DNA of 25,574 nucleotides from an uncultured Oscillospiraceae bacterium (GCA_934569195.1 CAKTKB010000007.1:1-25574); one strand, 5' to 3'; counted from the first letter of the stretch, positions 1-8,761 are shown. Notes: generated from the sequence alone by a model not told the origin. Numbers and translations: made by a program.

Positions 1-1
1 C

Positions 2-1378
2 GCGTATACCGTGCAGATCGACGGGAATCCCATCACCTTCCTGGATACGCCGGGACACGCCGCCTTTACCTCCATGCGTGCCAGAGGCGCTATGTGTACC
101 GATATTGCCATCCTGGTGGTGGCGGCAGACGACGGCATTATGCCCCAGACGATCGAGGCAATCAACCATGCCAAGGCTGCCAACATTCCCATCATTGTGG
201 CTGTGAATAAGATGGATAAGCAGGGAGCAAACCCCGACCGGATCAAGCAGCAGCTGACGGAATACGATCTCATTCCGGAGGAGTGGGGCGGCGACACCAT
301 CGTCTGCCCGATTTCCGCCAAGACCGGCATGGGCATCGACGAGCTGCTGGAAATGGTGATTGTGACGGCGGAGGTCGCCGAGCTAAAGGCAAACCCCAAC
401 CGTCCCGCCAAGGGCACGGTAATCGAGGCACGGCTGGACCGCACCCGCGGCCCCGTGGCGACGCTGCTGGTGCAGAACGGCACCCTGAAGCAGGGCGACA
501 TTGTCATTGCCGGTACGGCGGTGGGCCGCGTCCGTGTCATGACCAATGATAAGGGCCGCACGGTAAAGACCGCCGGTCCCAGCCAGCCGGTGGAGATCAC
601 GGGTCTGGCGGATGTGCCCGCGCCCGGCGACGCCTTTGACGCCGTATCCGATGAGCGCATGGCCCGGGAACTGGTGGAGCAGCGCCGTCAGGCCGAGAAG
701 GACGCTCTGGCGAAGCTGAATACCAAGGTTACGCTGGATAACCTCTTTGCAAAGATGCAGGAGGGCGAGATGAAGGAGCTGAACCTGATCGTCAAGGCGG
801 ACGTGCAGGGCTCTGCCGAGGCGGTGAAGGCAAGCCTGGAAAAGATTTCCAACGAGGAGGTCCGGGTGAAGGTGATTCACGCGGGCGTGGGCGCCATCAA
901 CGAGTCGGACATTCTGCTGGCCTCCACCTCCGGAGCCATCGTAGTCGGCTTTAATGTCCGGGCGGATGCCGCGGCCCAGGCCAGCGCTCAGCGGGCCAAG
1001 GTGGATATGCGCTTCTACCGGGTGATTTACGACGCGATCGGGGAGATCGAGTCGGCTATGAAGGGTATGCTTGCACCGAAGTATCAGGAGGTCGTCATCG
1101 GCCATGCAGAGGTGCGCATGACCTACAAGGTTTCCGCCATCGGCACCATCGCCGGCTGTATGGTCAAGGACGGCAAGGTTTCCCGGGACGCCCAGGTGCG
1201 GGTCCTGCGGGACAACATCGTCATCCACGAGGGCGAGGTCGGCTCCCTGCAGCGCTTTAAGGACGCGGTGAAGGAAGTGGCCGCAGGATACGAGTGCGGC
1301 ATGAGCATTCTGAAATTCAACGATATCCGCGAGGGCGATGTCTTTGAGTGCTTTGTCATGGAGCAGATCAAGCAGTGA
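2..1378 (+). CDS. infB: Translation initiation factor IF-2, 3' part (5' end outside window)
   Basis: IF-2 is the GTPase that brings initiator tRNA to the 30S subunit and promotes subunit joining. The frame is already open at base 2, so the N-terminal region and the Walker A (G1) part lie upstream. Visible parts in order: G3 DTPGHAAF, G4 NKMD, G5 ISAKTG, the beta-barrel domain II ([14 protein letters not shown]), the IF-2 domain III ([18 protein letters not shown]), and the C-terminal fMet-tRNA-binding barrel ending in [21 protein letters not shown]. About 459 residues are present and match the family closely to the usual C-terminus. In many Firmicutes infB is directly followed by rbfA; here a small membrane-protein gene lies between them. 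The identification is secure. Confidence 0.98.
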   Translation, partial: AYTVQIDGNPITFLDTPGHAAFTSMRARGAMCTDIAILVVAADDGIMPQTIEAINHAKAANIPIIVAVNKMDKQGANPDRIKQQLTEYDLIPEEWGGDTIVCPISAKTGMGIDELLEMVIVTAEVAELKANPNRPAKGTVIEARLDRTRGPVATLLVQNGTLKQGDIVIAGTAVGRVRVMTNDKGRTVKTAGPSQPVEITGLADVPAPGDAFDAVSDERMARELVEQRRQAEKDALAKLNTKVTLDNLFAKMQEGEMKELNLIVKADVQGSAEAVKASLEKISNEEVRVKVIHAGVGAINESDILLASTSGAIVVGFNVRADAAAQASAQRAKVDMRFYRVIYDAIGEIESAMKGMLAPKYQEVVIGHAEVRMTYKVSAIGTIAGCMVKDGKVSRDAQVRVLRDNIVIHEGEVGSLQRFKDAVKEVAAGYECGMSILKFNDIREGDVFECFVMEQIKQ

Positions 1379-1384
1379 CCATAA

Positions 1385-1407
1385 AAGGGGCGGAGCATCC
1401 GCCCCTT
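1385..1407 (+). terminator. Hairpin after infB, possible weak terminator
   Basis: A perfect 10-bp stem (AAGGGGCGGA / TCCGCCCCTT) with a GCA loop starts seven bases after the infB stop codon. Only two T residues follow the stem, so termination may be partial and read-through into the next genes is plausible. The rest of the gap up to the next start at 1631 shows no convincing promoter. Confidence 0.5.
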
Positions 1408-1630
1408 CAGACTATCTATCAAAGTTCCGGACTATCCAAATGTGGAGCGGAACACGGCGGCCTTCTTCCTGTTTTTTGCGTTCTGTAGGCCGAAAATCCG
1501 GAAAAGGTCGGAATTTTCCTGGGAATATAGCATTTTTACGCAACGACGCCTTTTATCCTGCTGCACGATGTACGCCTGCGGACGGAAAAAGCTTATCTCC
1601 GCCCCTTTTTTGCGGAAAGGAGAATTCCCT

Positions 1631-2128
1631 GTGCGCACTTCTGTAAAAAATAATCTGACCCCGGGACAGAAGCGGCTGGAGGCGGCCGCCTGGATTCTCG
1701 TGGGACTGACGTTTCTTTTGGCCGTCTGCGGCGGCTGCACCATAAAGGACGCGTTCCCCACCCACTACGGCGCGGGCGGACAGGCGGACGGCTTCGGCTC
1801 GGCCTGGATTTTGCTGGTGTATCCGGTCCTGGGAGCCATGGCCCTGGGAATCTTGTCCCTGGTGGCCCACTGTGCAGCCCCGGAGACGTGGAATCTGCCC
1901 TTCGTTCTGCGGGAGGCAAACAAGACCCGTGTGTTCCGGGATATGCTGACCATGCTTTTCCTGCTGGAGGTGGAGATTGCCGCCGTGTTCCTGGCGGCTG
2001 TGGCCCTGAGCCTGATGCAAAAGGGGGAGCTGCTGCTGCCCCTGACCGGCGTGTTCCTCGCGGGGATGGCCTGGACCCTGATCCACGGGTGCCGGAAGGC
2101 GGCCGGGGATAACCGGGCGGAAGCGTAA
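1631..2128 (+). CDS. Small membrane protein with DUF1648-like domain
   Basis: This 165-aa protein starts with GTG at 1631, eight bases after an AAAGGAG ribosome binding site at 1616-1622. An open frame extends upstream to 1442 but has no such site. Four hydrophobic stretches are visible, near residues 17-37, 55-75, 100-123 and 130-148. The motif PTHYGAGGQADGFGS between the first two is the hallmark of DUF1648, the N-terminal domain of SdpI-type immunity proteins; the SdpI C-terminal part is absent. The gene sits between infB and rbfA in the same direction, so it may share their transcript. Function unknown: SdpI relatives protect against membrane-active toxins or regulate transport, but nothing here shows which applies. 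Confidence 0.8.
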   Translation: MRTSVKNNLTPGQKRLEAAAWILVGLTFLLAVCGGCTIKDAFPTHYGAGGQADGFGSAWILLVYPVLGAMALGILSLVAHCAAPETWNLPFVLREANKTRVFRDMLTMLFLLEVEIAAVFLAAVALSLMQKGELLLPLTGVFLAGMAWTLIHGCRKAAGDNRAEA

Positions 2129-2194
2129 GAGCGGAGAGGGCCGAAGGCCCTGCCGCACTTGTAAAGACACGAATCCTAGAAAGGAGGATGCACC

Positions 2195-2563
2195 ATGGCA
2201 TCCAATCGAATCGGAAGAATCAACGAGGAAATCCAGCGAGAGCTTTCGGAGCTTCTGCGGGGATTGAAGGACCCTCGCGTGCAAAATACGATGATCTCCA
2301 TCACCCGGGTGGAAACCACGCCGGACCTGCGCTATGCCAAGGTTTATGCCAGCTTTCTGGAGGCGGACCGGGCGGCGGATGCGCTGAAGGGACTCAAATC
2401 CGCCTCCGGCTATCTTCGCCGGGAGCTGGGACGGTCGCTTCAGCTGCGCTATACGCCGGAGCTGCAGTGGGCGCTGGACGACTCCATCACCTACGGCGCG
2501 CGGATGCTGGAGCTGATCAACTCTCTTGAGGTAAAGCAGGATGACGAAACTGACCCGGAATGA
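2195..2563 (+). CDS. rbfA: Ribosome-binding factor A
   Basis: RbfA helps mature the 3' end of 16S rRNA and the 30S head/platform region. The 122-aa product begins MASNRIGRINEEIQRELSEL and has the family features VQNTMISITRVETTPDLRYAKVYASF and LRRELGRSLQLRYTPEL, which form the KH-like fold. Length is normal for the family. The ATG is preceded by AAAGGAGG. The last 23 bases overlap the following DHH phosphoesterase gene, which indicates translational coupling. It leads the co-directional run rbfA-nrnA-truB-ribF, a common Firmicutes arrangement. Confidence 0.96.
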   Translation: MASNRIGRINEEIQRELSELLRGLKDPRVQNTMISITRVETTPDLRYAKVYASFLEADRAADALKGLKSASGYLRRELGRSLQLRYTPELQWALDDSITYGARMLELINSLEVKQDDETDPE

Positions 2564-3497
2564 GACAGCCCGGTGGCTTGCCGGGCAGGACGGCTATGTG
2601 ATCCTGACCCACCGGCGGCCGGACGGGGATACCCTGGGCTCGGCGGCGGGCCTGTGCCTGGCCCTCCGGAGCCTGGGCAAGCAGGCATGGGTTCTGGAGA
2701 ACCCCGAGATTACGGACCGGTTTGCCTGGCTGCTGGCGGGGCTGACCCGGCCGGATATGCCGGAGGACGGCCTGGCGGTGGCGGTGGATGTGGCGGCGCC
2801 GAATATGCTGCCGGAAAAGCACGCCGGGCTTGCAGACCGGGTGGCGCTGCGAATCGACCACCACGGGACGGCCACCTCCTTTGCCCAGCGGGAGCTGGTG
2901 GTGCCGGAGTCGGCGGCCGCGGCGGAGATCGTGTATGATCTGCTGCCCCTTATGGGCGTCCGGATGGACGAGCGGATTGCCACGGCGCTGTATGTGGGTA
3001 CATCCACCGACACGGGCTGCTTCCGCTTTGCCAATACGACCCGGCACAGCTTCCTGGTGGCGGCGGATTGCTGCGGCGCGGGTGCGCCGGTGTACCGGCT
3101 GAACCAGGAGCTGTTTGAGACGAATTCTCTGGCGCGCCTGCGGATGCAGGGCTGGATCGTGGAGAATATGAAGCTGATGCTGGACGGAAAGCTTGCTCTG
3201 GTGGCGATTCCCAAGACGCTGGAGCGGGAGCTGGGGGTAACGGCGGACGATATGGACAGCATCTCGGGCTTTCCCCGGACGGTAGCCGGGGTGTGCATGG
3301 CGGCGACGCTCCGGCAGACACCGGGAGGAAGCAAGCTGTCCGTCCGCGCGATTCCCGGATGGGACGCGGCGGCGCTGTGCGCTCAGTTCGGCGGCGGCGG
3401 ACACAAGGGCGCGGCCGGGGCGGAGATTCCGATGCCCCTGGAGAAGGCGGCTCAGGCAGTGGAGAAGGCCATGCTGGAAGGGACGGTCCGGGAGTGA
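2541..3497 (+). CDS. nrnA: DHH/DHHA1 phosphoesterase, NrnA-like nano-RNase / pAp phosphatase
   Basis: NrnA-type enzymes degrade very short RNA oligonucleotides and dephosphorylate 3'-phosphoadenosine 5'-phosphate; some relatives cleave cyclic-dinucleotide products such as pApA. The 318-aa protein has the DHH metal-binding motifs in order: THRRPDGDTLGS (about residues 23-34), AVDVAAP (about 80-86), IDHHGTATS (about 106-114) and GTSTDTGCFRF (about 152-162). The C-terminal DHHA1 domain has the substrate-binding GGGGHKGAAGAE motif. It overlaps rbfA at its start and truB by four bases (GTGA) at its end, so translation is probably coupled. Placement next to rbfA is typical for NrnA. The exact substrate cannot be told from sequence alone. 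Confidence 0.92.
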   Translation: MTKLTRNETARWLAGQDGYVILTHRRPDGDTLGSAAGLCLALRSLGKQAWVLENPEITDRFAWLLAGLTRPDMPEDGLAVAVDVAAPNMLPEKHAGLADRVALRIDHHGTATSFAQRELVVPESAAAAEIVYDLLPLMGVRMDERIATALYVGTSTDTGCFRFANTTRHSFLVAADCCGAGAPVYRLNQELFETNSLARLRMQGWIVENMKLMLDGKLALVAIPKTLERELGVTADDMDSISGFPRTVAGVCMAATLRQTPGGSKLSVRAIPGWDAAALCAQFGGGGHKGAAGAEIPMPLEKAAQAVEKAMLEGTVRE

Positions 3498-4354
3498 ACG
3501 GGATTGTAATCGTAGACAAGCCCTCCGGCTGGACCAGCCAGGACGTGACGGCCCGTCTGCGGCGGGTATTCGGCACGCGCCGGATCGGGCACGGCGGCAC
3601 GCTGGACCCGATGGCTACGGGTGTGCTGCCGGTGTTTGTGGGCCGCGCAACCCGGGCGGTGGAATTCTTTGAGCACGCCCGGAAGTCCTACGAGGCGGAG
3701 CTGCGCCTGGGAATGACCACCGATACCGAGGACGTCACCGGGACGGTTTTGACGGAAGGACCGGTCAACGTTTCCGAGGAGGAAATCCGGCAGGTGCTTC
3801 CCCGGTTCACAGGGGAAATTCAGCAGATCCCGCCCATGTATTCCGCCCTGAAGGTGGATGGGCGGAAGCTATGCGACCTGGCCCGCCAGGGGGTAACGGT
3901 GGAGAGAAAAAGCCGGCCGGTGACGATCTTCTCCCTGGAATGCCCGGAGTACGCCCCGCCCATAGCCCGGCTGCGGATCCATTGCTCCAAGGGGACCTAC
4001 GTCCGGACGCTCTGCAGGGATATCGGGGACGCGCTGGGCTGCGGCGGATGTATGGCATCTCTGCGCCGGACCTCCGCCGGCGCGTACACGCTGGCGGATG
4101 CGGTGCCGCTGCAGATCCTGCTGGACAGCGAAAATCCGGAGGCGTTTCTTCGCCCGGTGGACAGCCTGTTTGCCGCCTATCCGGCCGTAACCCTGACGCC
4201 GAAGCAGACCCTGCGCTGCCGCAACGGCAACACCTTCAGCATAGGGCTTCCGGAGGGGCTGTACCGGGCCTATGATCCGGAGGGGACGTTCCTAATGCTC
4301 GGACAGGTGAAGGACGGCGTCATGGAGACGGTGAAAAGTTTTTTTGAGATATAG
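3494..4354 (+). CDS. truB: tRNA pseudouridine(55) synthase
   Basis: TruB converts U55 of the T-loop of tRNAs to pseudouridine. The GTG at 3494 is chosen because it gives the canonical start MNGIVIVDKPSGWTSQDV and overlaps the previous stop codon as GTGA; the open frame further upstream is inside nrnA. The catalytic motif GGTLDPMATGVLPV carries the nucleophilic aspartate at residue 38. The motifs YEAELRLG, IQQIPPMYSALKVDG and the RNA-contact segment CSKGTYVRTLCRDIG follow. The 286-aa length includes a PUA-like C-terminal part (ending about LMLGQVKDGVMETVKSFFEI). It lies in the rbfA-nrnA-truB-ribF cluster. Confidence 0.96.
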   Translation: MNGIVIVDKPSGWTSQDVTARLRRVFGTRRIGHGGTLDPMATGVLPVFVGRATRAVEFFEHARKSYEAELRLGMTTDTEDVTGTVLTEGPVNVSEEEIRQVLPRFTGEIQQIPPMYSALKVDGRKLCDLARQGVTVERKSRPVTIFSLECPEYAPPIARLRIHCSKGTYVRTLCRDIGDALGCGGCMASLRRTSAGAYTLADAVPLQILLDSENPEAFLRPVDSLFAAYPAVTLTPKQTLRCRNGNTFSIGLPEGLYRAYDPEGTFLMLGQVKDGVMETVKSFFEI

Positions 4355-4365
4355 GATATGTGAAA

Positions 4366-5247
4366 ATGGAAAAATACATTGTGGCCCTGGGTTTCTTCGA
4401 CGGCGTACACAGGGGGCATCAGGCGCTGCTGACCCAGTGCCGTCAGGCAGCCGAGCTGCACCATGCTCACCCCGCTGCCATCACCTTTGATGCACATCCG
4501 CAGAGCCTTTTCGTGAAGGACCCTCCGGGATTGTTGACAACACCCCGGGACCGTCAGCTCCTGCTGGAGCAGTACGGCGTGGAGAAAATCTTCCCGCTGC
4601 AGGTGAACGAGGAAACCATTCACATGGCCTGGGACGTTTTCCTGAAAAGGCTGACAGAGCAGGGCGCGGCGGGGTTTGTCTGCGGGAATGACTTCCGCTT
4701 TGGCTGGGCCGGTGCGGGGGATGCGTCCAGGCTTTCGGAATATTGCCGGGCGGAGGGGCTTTTCTGCCGGGTGGTTCCGGAGCAGACCCTGGATGGGGTC
4801 CGGATTTCCAGCACCTATATCCGCAGCTGCCTGGAGACGGGAGACATGGACAGGGCGGTGCGCTTTCTGGGCCATCCGTACCTTTTGACCGGCCCGGTGG
4901 TTTCCGGACGGCACATCGGACGGACCATCGGCATACCTACGGCGAATCTGGCGCTGCCGCCGGAGCTTGTGCCGCCGCGGTTCGGCGTGTATGCCTGCCG
5001 GGCCAGGGTGAATGGAGAGCGGTACTGCGCCGTGACCAATGTAGGCACCCGGCCCACGGTGGACGGACACAAGGTGACCGTGGAGCCGTGGATACTGGAT
5101 TTCCATGGCGATCTGTACGGACAGAGCATCACGCTGGAGTTTTACAGCTTTCTCAGACCGGAGCGGAAATTCTCAAGTTTGGAGACTCTCCGGGAGGAAA
5201 TTCAGAGGAATGCGGAGGAAGTCCGCAATTTCTTTCAAAGCAGATGA
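4366..5247 (+). CDS. ribF: Bifunctional riboflavin kinase / FAD synthetase
   Basis: RibF phosphorylates riboflavin to FMN and adenylylates FMN to FAD. The N-terminal nucleotidyltransferase domain has ALGFFDGVHRGH (residues 5-16) and the ISSTYIR motif that follows the FAD-synthetase core. The C-terminal kinase domain has GRTIGIPTANL with the PTAN signature and NVGTRPTVDG. I chose ATG 4366 (293 aa) over GTG 4360 because an AGGA at 4353-4356 is nine bases from 4366 but too close to 4360. The N-terminus is shorter than in many RibF proteins, which usually carry some 10-15 residues before the first strand. The gene begins 11 bases after truB and ends just before the rpsO promoter. Confidence 0.94.
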   Translation: MEKYIVALGFFDGVHRGHQALLTQCRQAAELHHAHPAAITFDAHPQSLFVKDPPGLLTTPRDRQLLLEQYGVEKIFPLQVNEETIHMAWDVFLKRLTEQGAAGFVCGNDFRFGWAGAGDASRLSEYCRAEGLFCRVVPEQTLDGVRISSTYIRSCLETGDMDRAVRFLGHPYLLTGPVVSGRHIGRTIGIPTANLALPPELVPPRFGVYACRARVNGERYCAVTNVGTRPTVDGHKVTVEPWILDFHGDLYGQSITLEFYSFLRPERKFSSLETLREEIQRNAEEVRNFFQSR

Positions 5248-5256
5248 AAGTTTTCC

Positions 5257-5285
5257 TTTACATTTGGGAAAACTCATGATATGAT
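5257..5285 (+). promoter_or_regulatory. Sigma-70-type promoter of rpsO
   Basis: A -35 box TTTACA (5257-5262) and a -10 box TATGAT (5280-5285) are separated by exactly 17 bases. This close match to the sigma-A consensus starts ten bases after the ribF stop. Transcription would begin near 5292 and give a leader of about 118 bases before rpsO. Confidence 0.8.
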
Positions 5286-5292
5286 AACGGAG

Positions 5293-5307
5293 CCTGCCGA
5301 CGGCAGG
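5293..5307 (+). promoter_or_regulatory. Hairpin at the 5' end of the rpsO leader
   Basis: CCTGCC (5293-5298) and GGCAGG (5302-5307) form a 6-bp stem with a GAC loop exactly at the predicted transcript start. S15 leaders in several bacteria bind S15 for autogenous control; whether this hairpin takes part is inference, and it may simply protect the 5' end. Confidence 0.4.
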
Positions 5308-5409
5308 TGTATCTGCGCCCCTTGCTCAGCAGCGGGATAACGCCCACAGGGCATACCACTGGGCCTCTGCTTGGCTTGCGGGTAATCAAATCGAAAGGTG
5401 GAACACATC

Positions 5410-5676
5410 ATGATTCAGAAGGAAAAGAAGACCCAGGTCATCCTGGACAACGCAACCCACGAGGGCGACACCGGCTCCCCCGAGGTTCAGATCGCAATCC
5501 TCACCGCCCGTATCAACGAGCTGACGGATCATCTGCGGGTACACAAGCATGACAACCACTCCCGCCGCGGTCTGCTGATGATGGTTGGTAAGCGCCGCAA
5601 TCTGCTGGATTATCTGGCTAAGAAGGACATCAACCGTTACCGCGCCATCATCGCCAAGCTGGGCATCCGTAAGTAA
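5410..5676 (+). CDS. rpsO: 30S ribosomal protein S15
   Basis: S15 is a primary 16S rRNA-binding protein that organises the 30S platform. The 88-aa product matches the standard length. Family features are [48 protein letters not shown] and [16 protein letters not shown] 5410 is preferred over the upstream in-frame GTG at 5398 because AAAGGTGG lies nine bases before it and the GTG falls inside that site. The gene has its own promoter and terminator and precedes pnp, an arrangement widely conserved in bacteria. Confidence 0.98.
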   Translation: MIQKEKKTQVILDNATHEGDTGSPEVQIAILTARINELTDHLRVHKHDNHSRRGLLMMVGKRRNLLDYLAKKDINRYRAIIAKLGIRK

Positions 5677-5683
5677 TTTGGAA

Positions 5684-5709
5684 GGGCGACGGTATCCGTC
5701 GCCCTTTTT
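5684..5709 (+). terminator. Rho-independent terminator of rpsO
   Basis: A perfect 9-bp stem GGGCGACGG / CCGTCGCCC with a TAT loop is followed by TTTTT. This is a textbook intrinsic terminator seven bases after the rpsO stop. Confidence 0.93.
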
Positions 5710-5728
5710 CCAGAGTCGGGAGTTGCTT

Positions 5729-5775
5729 TAGCAGTTGAAAGTGGGGCTGATTATCGGCCGCAGTTTCAAGTGCTA
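5729..5775 (+). promoter_or_regulatory. Long imperfect stem-loop in the pnp leader
   Basis: Bases 5729-5742 and 5762-5775 pair over 12 of 14 positions (two G-G mismatches), with a shorter inner stem around GGC / GCC. The structure lies about 40 bases upstream of the pnp start. In Escherichia coli a pnp leader stem-loop is cut by RNase III and drives PNPase autoregulation; a similar role here is inference from position and shape only. Confidence 0.5.
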
Positions 5776-5816
5776 AACCTCCCGGGACACATTTTCACAT
5801 TTTTAAGGAGGTTTCC

Positions 5817-7940
5817 ATGATTACCAGAAAGACATACCCCAATCACAAGATCTATGAGATGGAGATTGGCGGCCGTCCCTTTACGGTCGAGACCGGCAAG
5901 GTGGCGGAGCTGGCCGATGCGGAGTGCATCTGCCGTTACGGCGACACCGTGGTCCTGACCACCGTTACCTGCTCCCCGGACCCCAAGCCCGGCATTGACT
6001 ACTTCCCCCTGACCATCGAGTTTGAGGAGCGGATGTACGCCGTGGGCAGAATCCCCGGCTCCTTCAATCGCCGGGAGGGCAAGCCCTCCGAGCGGGGCAT
6101 CCTGAACTCCCGTATCATCGACCGGCCCATGCGTCCCCTGTTTGACGAGGAGCTGCGCAACGATGTGGTGGTGACCTGCACAGTCCTGGCCAATGACTAC
6201 GATAACCCCGTGGAGATCGTGGCAAGCCTGGGCGCTTCCATCTCCATTGCTTCCTCCGACGTGCCCTGGAACGGACCCGTGGCAACCACCAACGTGTGCC
6301 ACCTGAACGGCGAGTATATTATCAACCCCTCCGCCGACCAGCGTGCGGCTGCCGACTGCTTCGTCTGCATCGCCTCCACCTTTGAAAAGGTGGTCATGAT
6401 CGAGACCGAGGCCAACGAAGCGCCGGAATCCGTGGTCCTGGAGGCCATCCGCCTGGCCCACGAGACCAACATGGAGATTGTGAAGTTCATCAACTCCATC
6501 GTGGCCGAGATCGGCAAGCCCAAGTTTACCTTTGAAAAGGCCGCCGTCAACCATGAGCTGCTGGACGATCTGTGCAGCTACGGCATGGATCAGATCGAGT
6601 TCGCGCTGGATACGGACGACAAGAACATCCGCGAGGAGCGCCTGACGGCTGCCCGCAGAGACTTCGCCGCCAAGTTCGCGGAGAAGTATGAAGACTTTGA
6701 CATCAACATCGACGTCTGCCTGTACAAGATGCAGAAGAAGGTCGTTAAGAAGTGGCTGCTGGCCGGCAAGCGCGTGGACGGCCGCGGCATGGATGAGATC
6801 CGTCCGCTGGATGCGGAGGTTGGCGTGCTGCCCCGGGTGCATGGCTCCGGCCTGTTTACCCGCGGCCAGACTCAGGTGCTGTCCATCTGCACCCTGAACA
6901 CCCTGTCCGCAGCCCAGAAGCTGGACACCATCTACCCCGAGGAAACCAAGCGCTATATCCACCACTACAATTTCCCCTCCTTCTCCACCGGCGAGGCCCG
7001 GGCGGCCCGTTCCACCTCCCGCCGGGAGATCGGACACGGCGCACTGGCCGAGAAGGCACTGCTGCCCGTGATCCCCAGCGTGGAGGAGTTCCCCTACGCG
7101 ATCCGCGTGGTGTCCGAGGTTCTGTCCTCCAACGGCTCTACCTCTCAGGGCTCCATCTGCGGCTCCACCCTGGCGCTGATGGATGCAGGCGTGCCGATCA
7201 AGCGGCCCGTTGCCGGTATTTCCTGCGGCCTGATTTCCGATCAGGAGACCGGGGAGTGGAGAACCTTCACCGACATTCAGGGCGTGGAGGATTTCCACGG
7301 CGAGATGGACTTCAAGGTCGCCGGTACGACGGAGGGCATTACGGCCATCCAGATGGACCTGAAGAATAAGGGCCTGACCATGGAGATTATTGCCGACGCG
7401 CTGGAGCGCTGCCGGAAGGCTCGCCTGGAGATTCTGAACGAGGTTATGCTCAAGTGTATTCCCGCGCCCCGGACCGAGGTTTCCGAGTTTGCGCCTAAGA
7501 TGATTTCCATGAAGATTCCCGAGGAGAAGATCCGTGAGGTGATCGGCTCCGGCGGAAAGACCATTCAGAAGATCTGCGCGGAAACGGGTGCGAAGGTGGA
7601 CATTGAGGACGACGGTTCCGTGTTCATTTCCGCCGTGGATTCCGCTGCGGCCTATGCTGCTAAGAAGATGATCGACGACATCTGCTTTGTCCCCGAGGTG
7701 GGCAAGCTCTACTATGGCAAGGTGGTGCGCATTCTGCCCATCGGTGCCTTTGTAGAGATTGCGCCGGGCCACGACGGCATGGTGCATATCTCCAAGCTGG
7801 AGAACCGGCGCGTGGAGAAGGTCGAGGATGTGCTGAACCTGGGCGACATGACCTGGGTGAAGTTCATGGGCTTCGACGAGAAGGGCCGGGCAAACTTCAG
7901 CCGCAAGGATGCGCTGAAGGAAATGGCCGACAAGAAGTAA
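5817..7940 (+). CDS. pnp: Polyribonucleotide nucleotidyltransferase (PNPase)
   Basis: PNPase is the trimeric phosphorolytic 3'-to-5' exoribonuclease of mRNA decay. The 707-aa protein has the full domain order: RNase PH core 1 (about 10-140), helical linker, RNase PH core 2 (about 320-545, with FTRGQTQVLSICTL and RREIGHGALAEKAL), KH domain (REVIGSGGKTIQKI, about 570-585) and S1 domain (GKVVRILPIGAFVEIAPGHDG, about 637-657). The acidic and lysine residues of the metal site are kept in GVEDFHGEMDFKVAGT. The S1 domain ends at the C-terminus without the long acidic tail some PNPases have. ATG 5817 follows AAGGAGG at 5805-5811. No strong promoter was found after the rpsO terminator. Confidence 0.98.
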   Translation: MITRKTYPNHKIYEMEIGGRPFTVETGKVAELADAECICRYGDTVVLTTVTCSPDPKPGIDYFPLTIEFEERMYAVGRIPGSFNRREGKPSERGILNSRIIDRPMRPLFDEELRNDVVVTCTVLANDYDNPVEIVASLGASISIASSDVPWNGPVATTNVCHLNGEYIINPSADQRAAADCFVCIASTFEKVVMIETEANEAPESVVLEAIRLAHETNMEIVKFINSIVAEIGKPKFTFEKAAVNHELLDDLCSYGMDQIEFALDTDDKNIREERLTAARRDFAAKFAEKYEDFDINIDVCLYKMQKKVVKKWLLAGKRVDGRGMDEIRPLDAEVGVLPRVHGSGLFTRGQTQVLSICTLNTLSAAQKLDTIYPEETKRYIHHYNFPSFSTGEARAARSTSRREIGHGALAEKALLPVIPSVEEFPYAIRVVSEVLSSNGSTSQGSICGSTLALMDAGVPIKRPVAGISCGLISDQETGEWRTFTDIQGVEDFHGEMDFKVAGTTEGITAIQMDLKNKGLTMEIIADALERCRKARLEILNEVMLKCIPAPRTEVSEFAPKMISMKIPEEKIREVIGSGGKTIQKICAETGAKVDIEDDGSVFISAVDSAAAYAAKKMIDDICFVPEVGKLYYGKVVRILPIGAFVEIAPGHDGMVHISKLENRRVEKVEDVLNLGDMTWVKFMGFDEKGRANFSRKDALKEMADKK

Positions 7941-7953
7941 GCATATTGCAAAA

Positions 7954-7986
7954 AAGCGCCGCCGGGAACCTTTCCCAGCGGCGCTT
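7954..7986 (+). terminator. Bidirectional terminator between pnp and the SHOCT gene
   Basis: AAGCGCCGC (7954-7962) pairs with GCGGCGCTT (7978-7986), and an inner GGGAA/TTCCC stem closes a CCT loop. The plus-strand tail is only moderately T-rich. On the minus strand the stem is followed by a run of T, since 7950-7955 is a run of A. It therefore serves pnp and probably also the convergent gene. Confidence 0.8.
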
Positions 7987-8025
7987 CTGTTTCAAAGAAT
8001 CATTTTTGGTGCGCTGATAATTGCT

Positions 8026-8055
8026 GCGGCCCGGGATGTGACTATCTCGGGCCGC
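8026..8055. terminator. 12-bp hairpin downstream of the SHOCT gene
   Basis: GCGGCCCGGGAT (8026-8037) pairs with ATCTCGGGCCGC (8044-8055) with one wobble around a six-base loop. No good T tract follows on either strand, so it may be an mRNA 3'-end stabiliser or part of a tandem terminator for the minus-strand gene. Confidence 0.4.
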
Positions 8056-8073
8056 GGGTTTGTTAATATAGGT

Positions 8074-8658
8074 CTATCGGCTTAAAATCTCCTGCTTTTT
8101 ATGCTCAAATTCGTCCGGTGTAATGGCGCCCATATCAAGCAGTTCCTTATACCGCTTCAATTCCTCAGCGTTCATAATGCCAGGAGCCATACCTTTTTCA
8201 CAAGGATTGGAAGGTGTTGCTTTGATTGCAAGAGCGGTCAGAACAATGCTGGCGATTGCCTCCAGCCAGAGAATATAATAGCCGGGGCTTCGGATAAGAT
8301 CGACAGTGGTGCCGGGCTCCATTCCTCCCATTGTTTGTCGGAAAATCGGCAGCAACGTTGCCAAAAGCAGGATGCAAACGAAAGGCATGGCTATGCGCGG
8401 CTTGCTGAGCCAGAGGAAAAGCGTACCAGCGAGGGCGGAGACGATAAGACATGCAAAGACGGCGTAGAATACCTCTGTCCCATAAGAACACACGATAACA
8501 GTCATGAGGGTACGCGTGATGGTACGAGGTTGCGAAGGCGTTTGCCATCGAATTACTAGGAAAAAAGGCACGGTATATATAGATACAACAAACAGAAATA
8601 GCAGGATAGTGATCAGAATCCGGTATGCATATGGTGTGTGAGCCTTTATTCGACGCAT
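8074..8658 (-). CDS. Membrane protein with C-terminal SHOCT domain
   Basis: The 194-aa protein has four clear hydrophobic segments (about residues 13-35, 47-85, 90-108 and 125-145). It ends with a short soluble tail, EELKRYKELLDMGAITPDEFEHKKQEILSR, which is a typical SHOCT (short C-terminal) motif of two helices joined by a GxITxEEFexKKxxIL turn. SHOCT motifs are thought to mediate oligomerisation; the membrane part is not recognised. The ATG at 8658 is preceded by AAGGGGG. It converges with pnp and diverges from the epimerase-like gene. It is more AT-rich than its neighbours, which suggests a later arrival. Confidence 0.8.
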   Translation of the reverse strand: MRRIKAHTPYAYRILITILLFLFVVSIYTVPFFLVIRWQTPSQPRTITRTLMTVIVCSYGTEVFYAVFACLIVSALAGTLFLWLSKPRIAMPFVCILLLATLLPIFRQTMGGMEPGTTVDLIRSPGYYILWLEAIASIVLTALAIKATPSNPCEKGMAPGIMNAEELKRYKELLDMGAITPDEFEHKKQEILSR

Positions 8659-8682
8659 AAATTTTCCCCCTTATCTCTCTAC

Positions 8683-8711
8683 AGACTACCACAATTTTTC
8701 GGAATTTTCAA
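8683..8711 (-). promoter_or_regulatory. Candidate promoter of the SHOCT gene
   Basis: On the minus strand TTGAAA (8711-8706) and TAGTCT (8688-8683) are separated by 17 bases, about 25 bases before the start codon. The -10 box is a weak match. Confidence 0.45.
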
Positions 8712-8761
8712 TGCTTTTTCAATAATTTCTGCCAGGATTCCCAAAATATATCAGAGAAAAG

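Noticed and set aside
383..1228. Long minus-strand open frame opposite infB
   Set aside because: Same reason as for pnp: antisense shadow of a highly conserved coding sequence, no ribosome binding site.
5766..7787. A 673-codon open frame on the minus strand opposite pnp
   Set aside because: It is the antisense of a well-conserved gene in a GC-rich codon pattern. The protein has His/Gly/Leu-rich composition typical of antisense frames and no recognisable domain.
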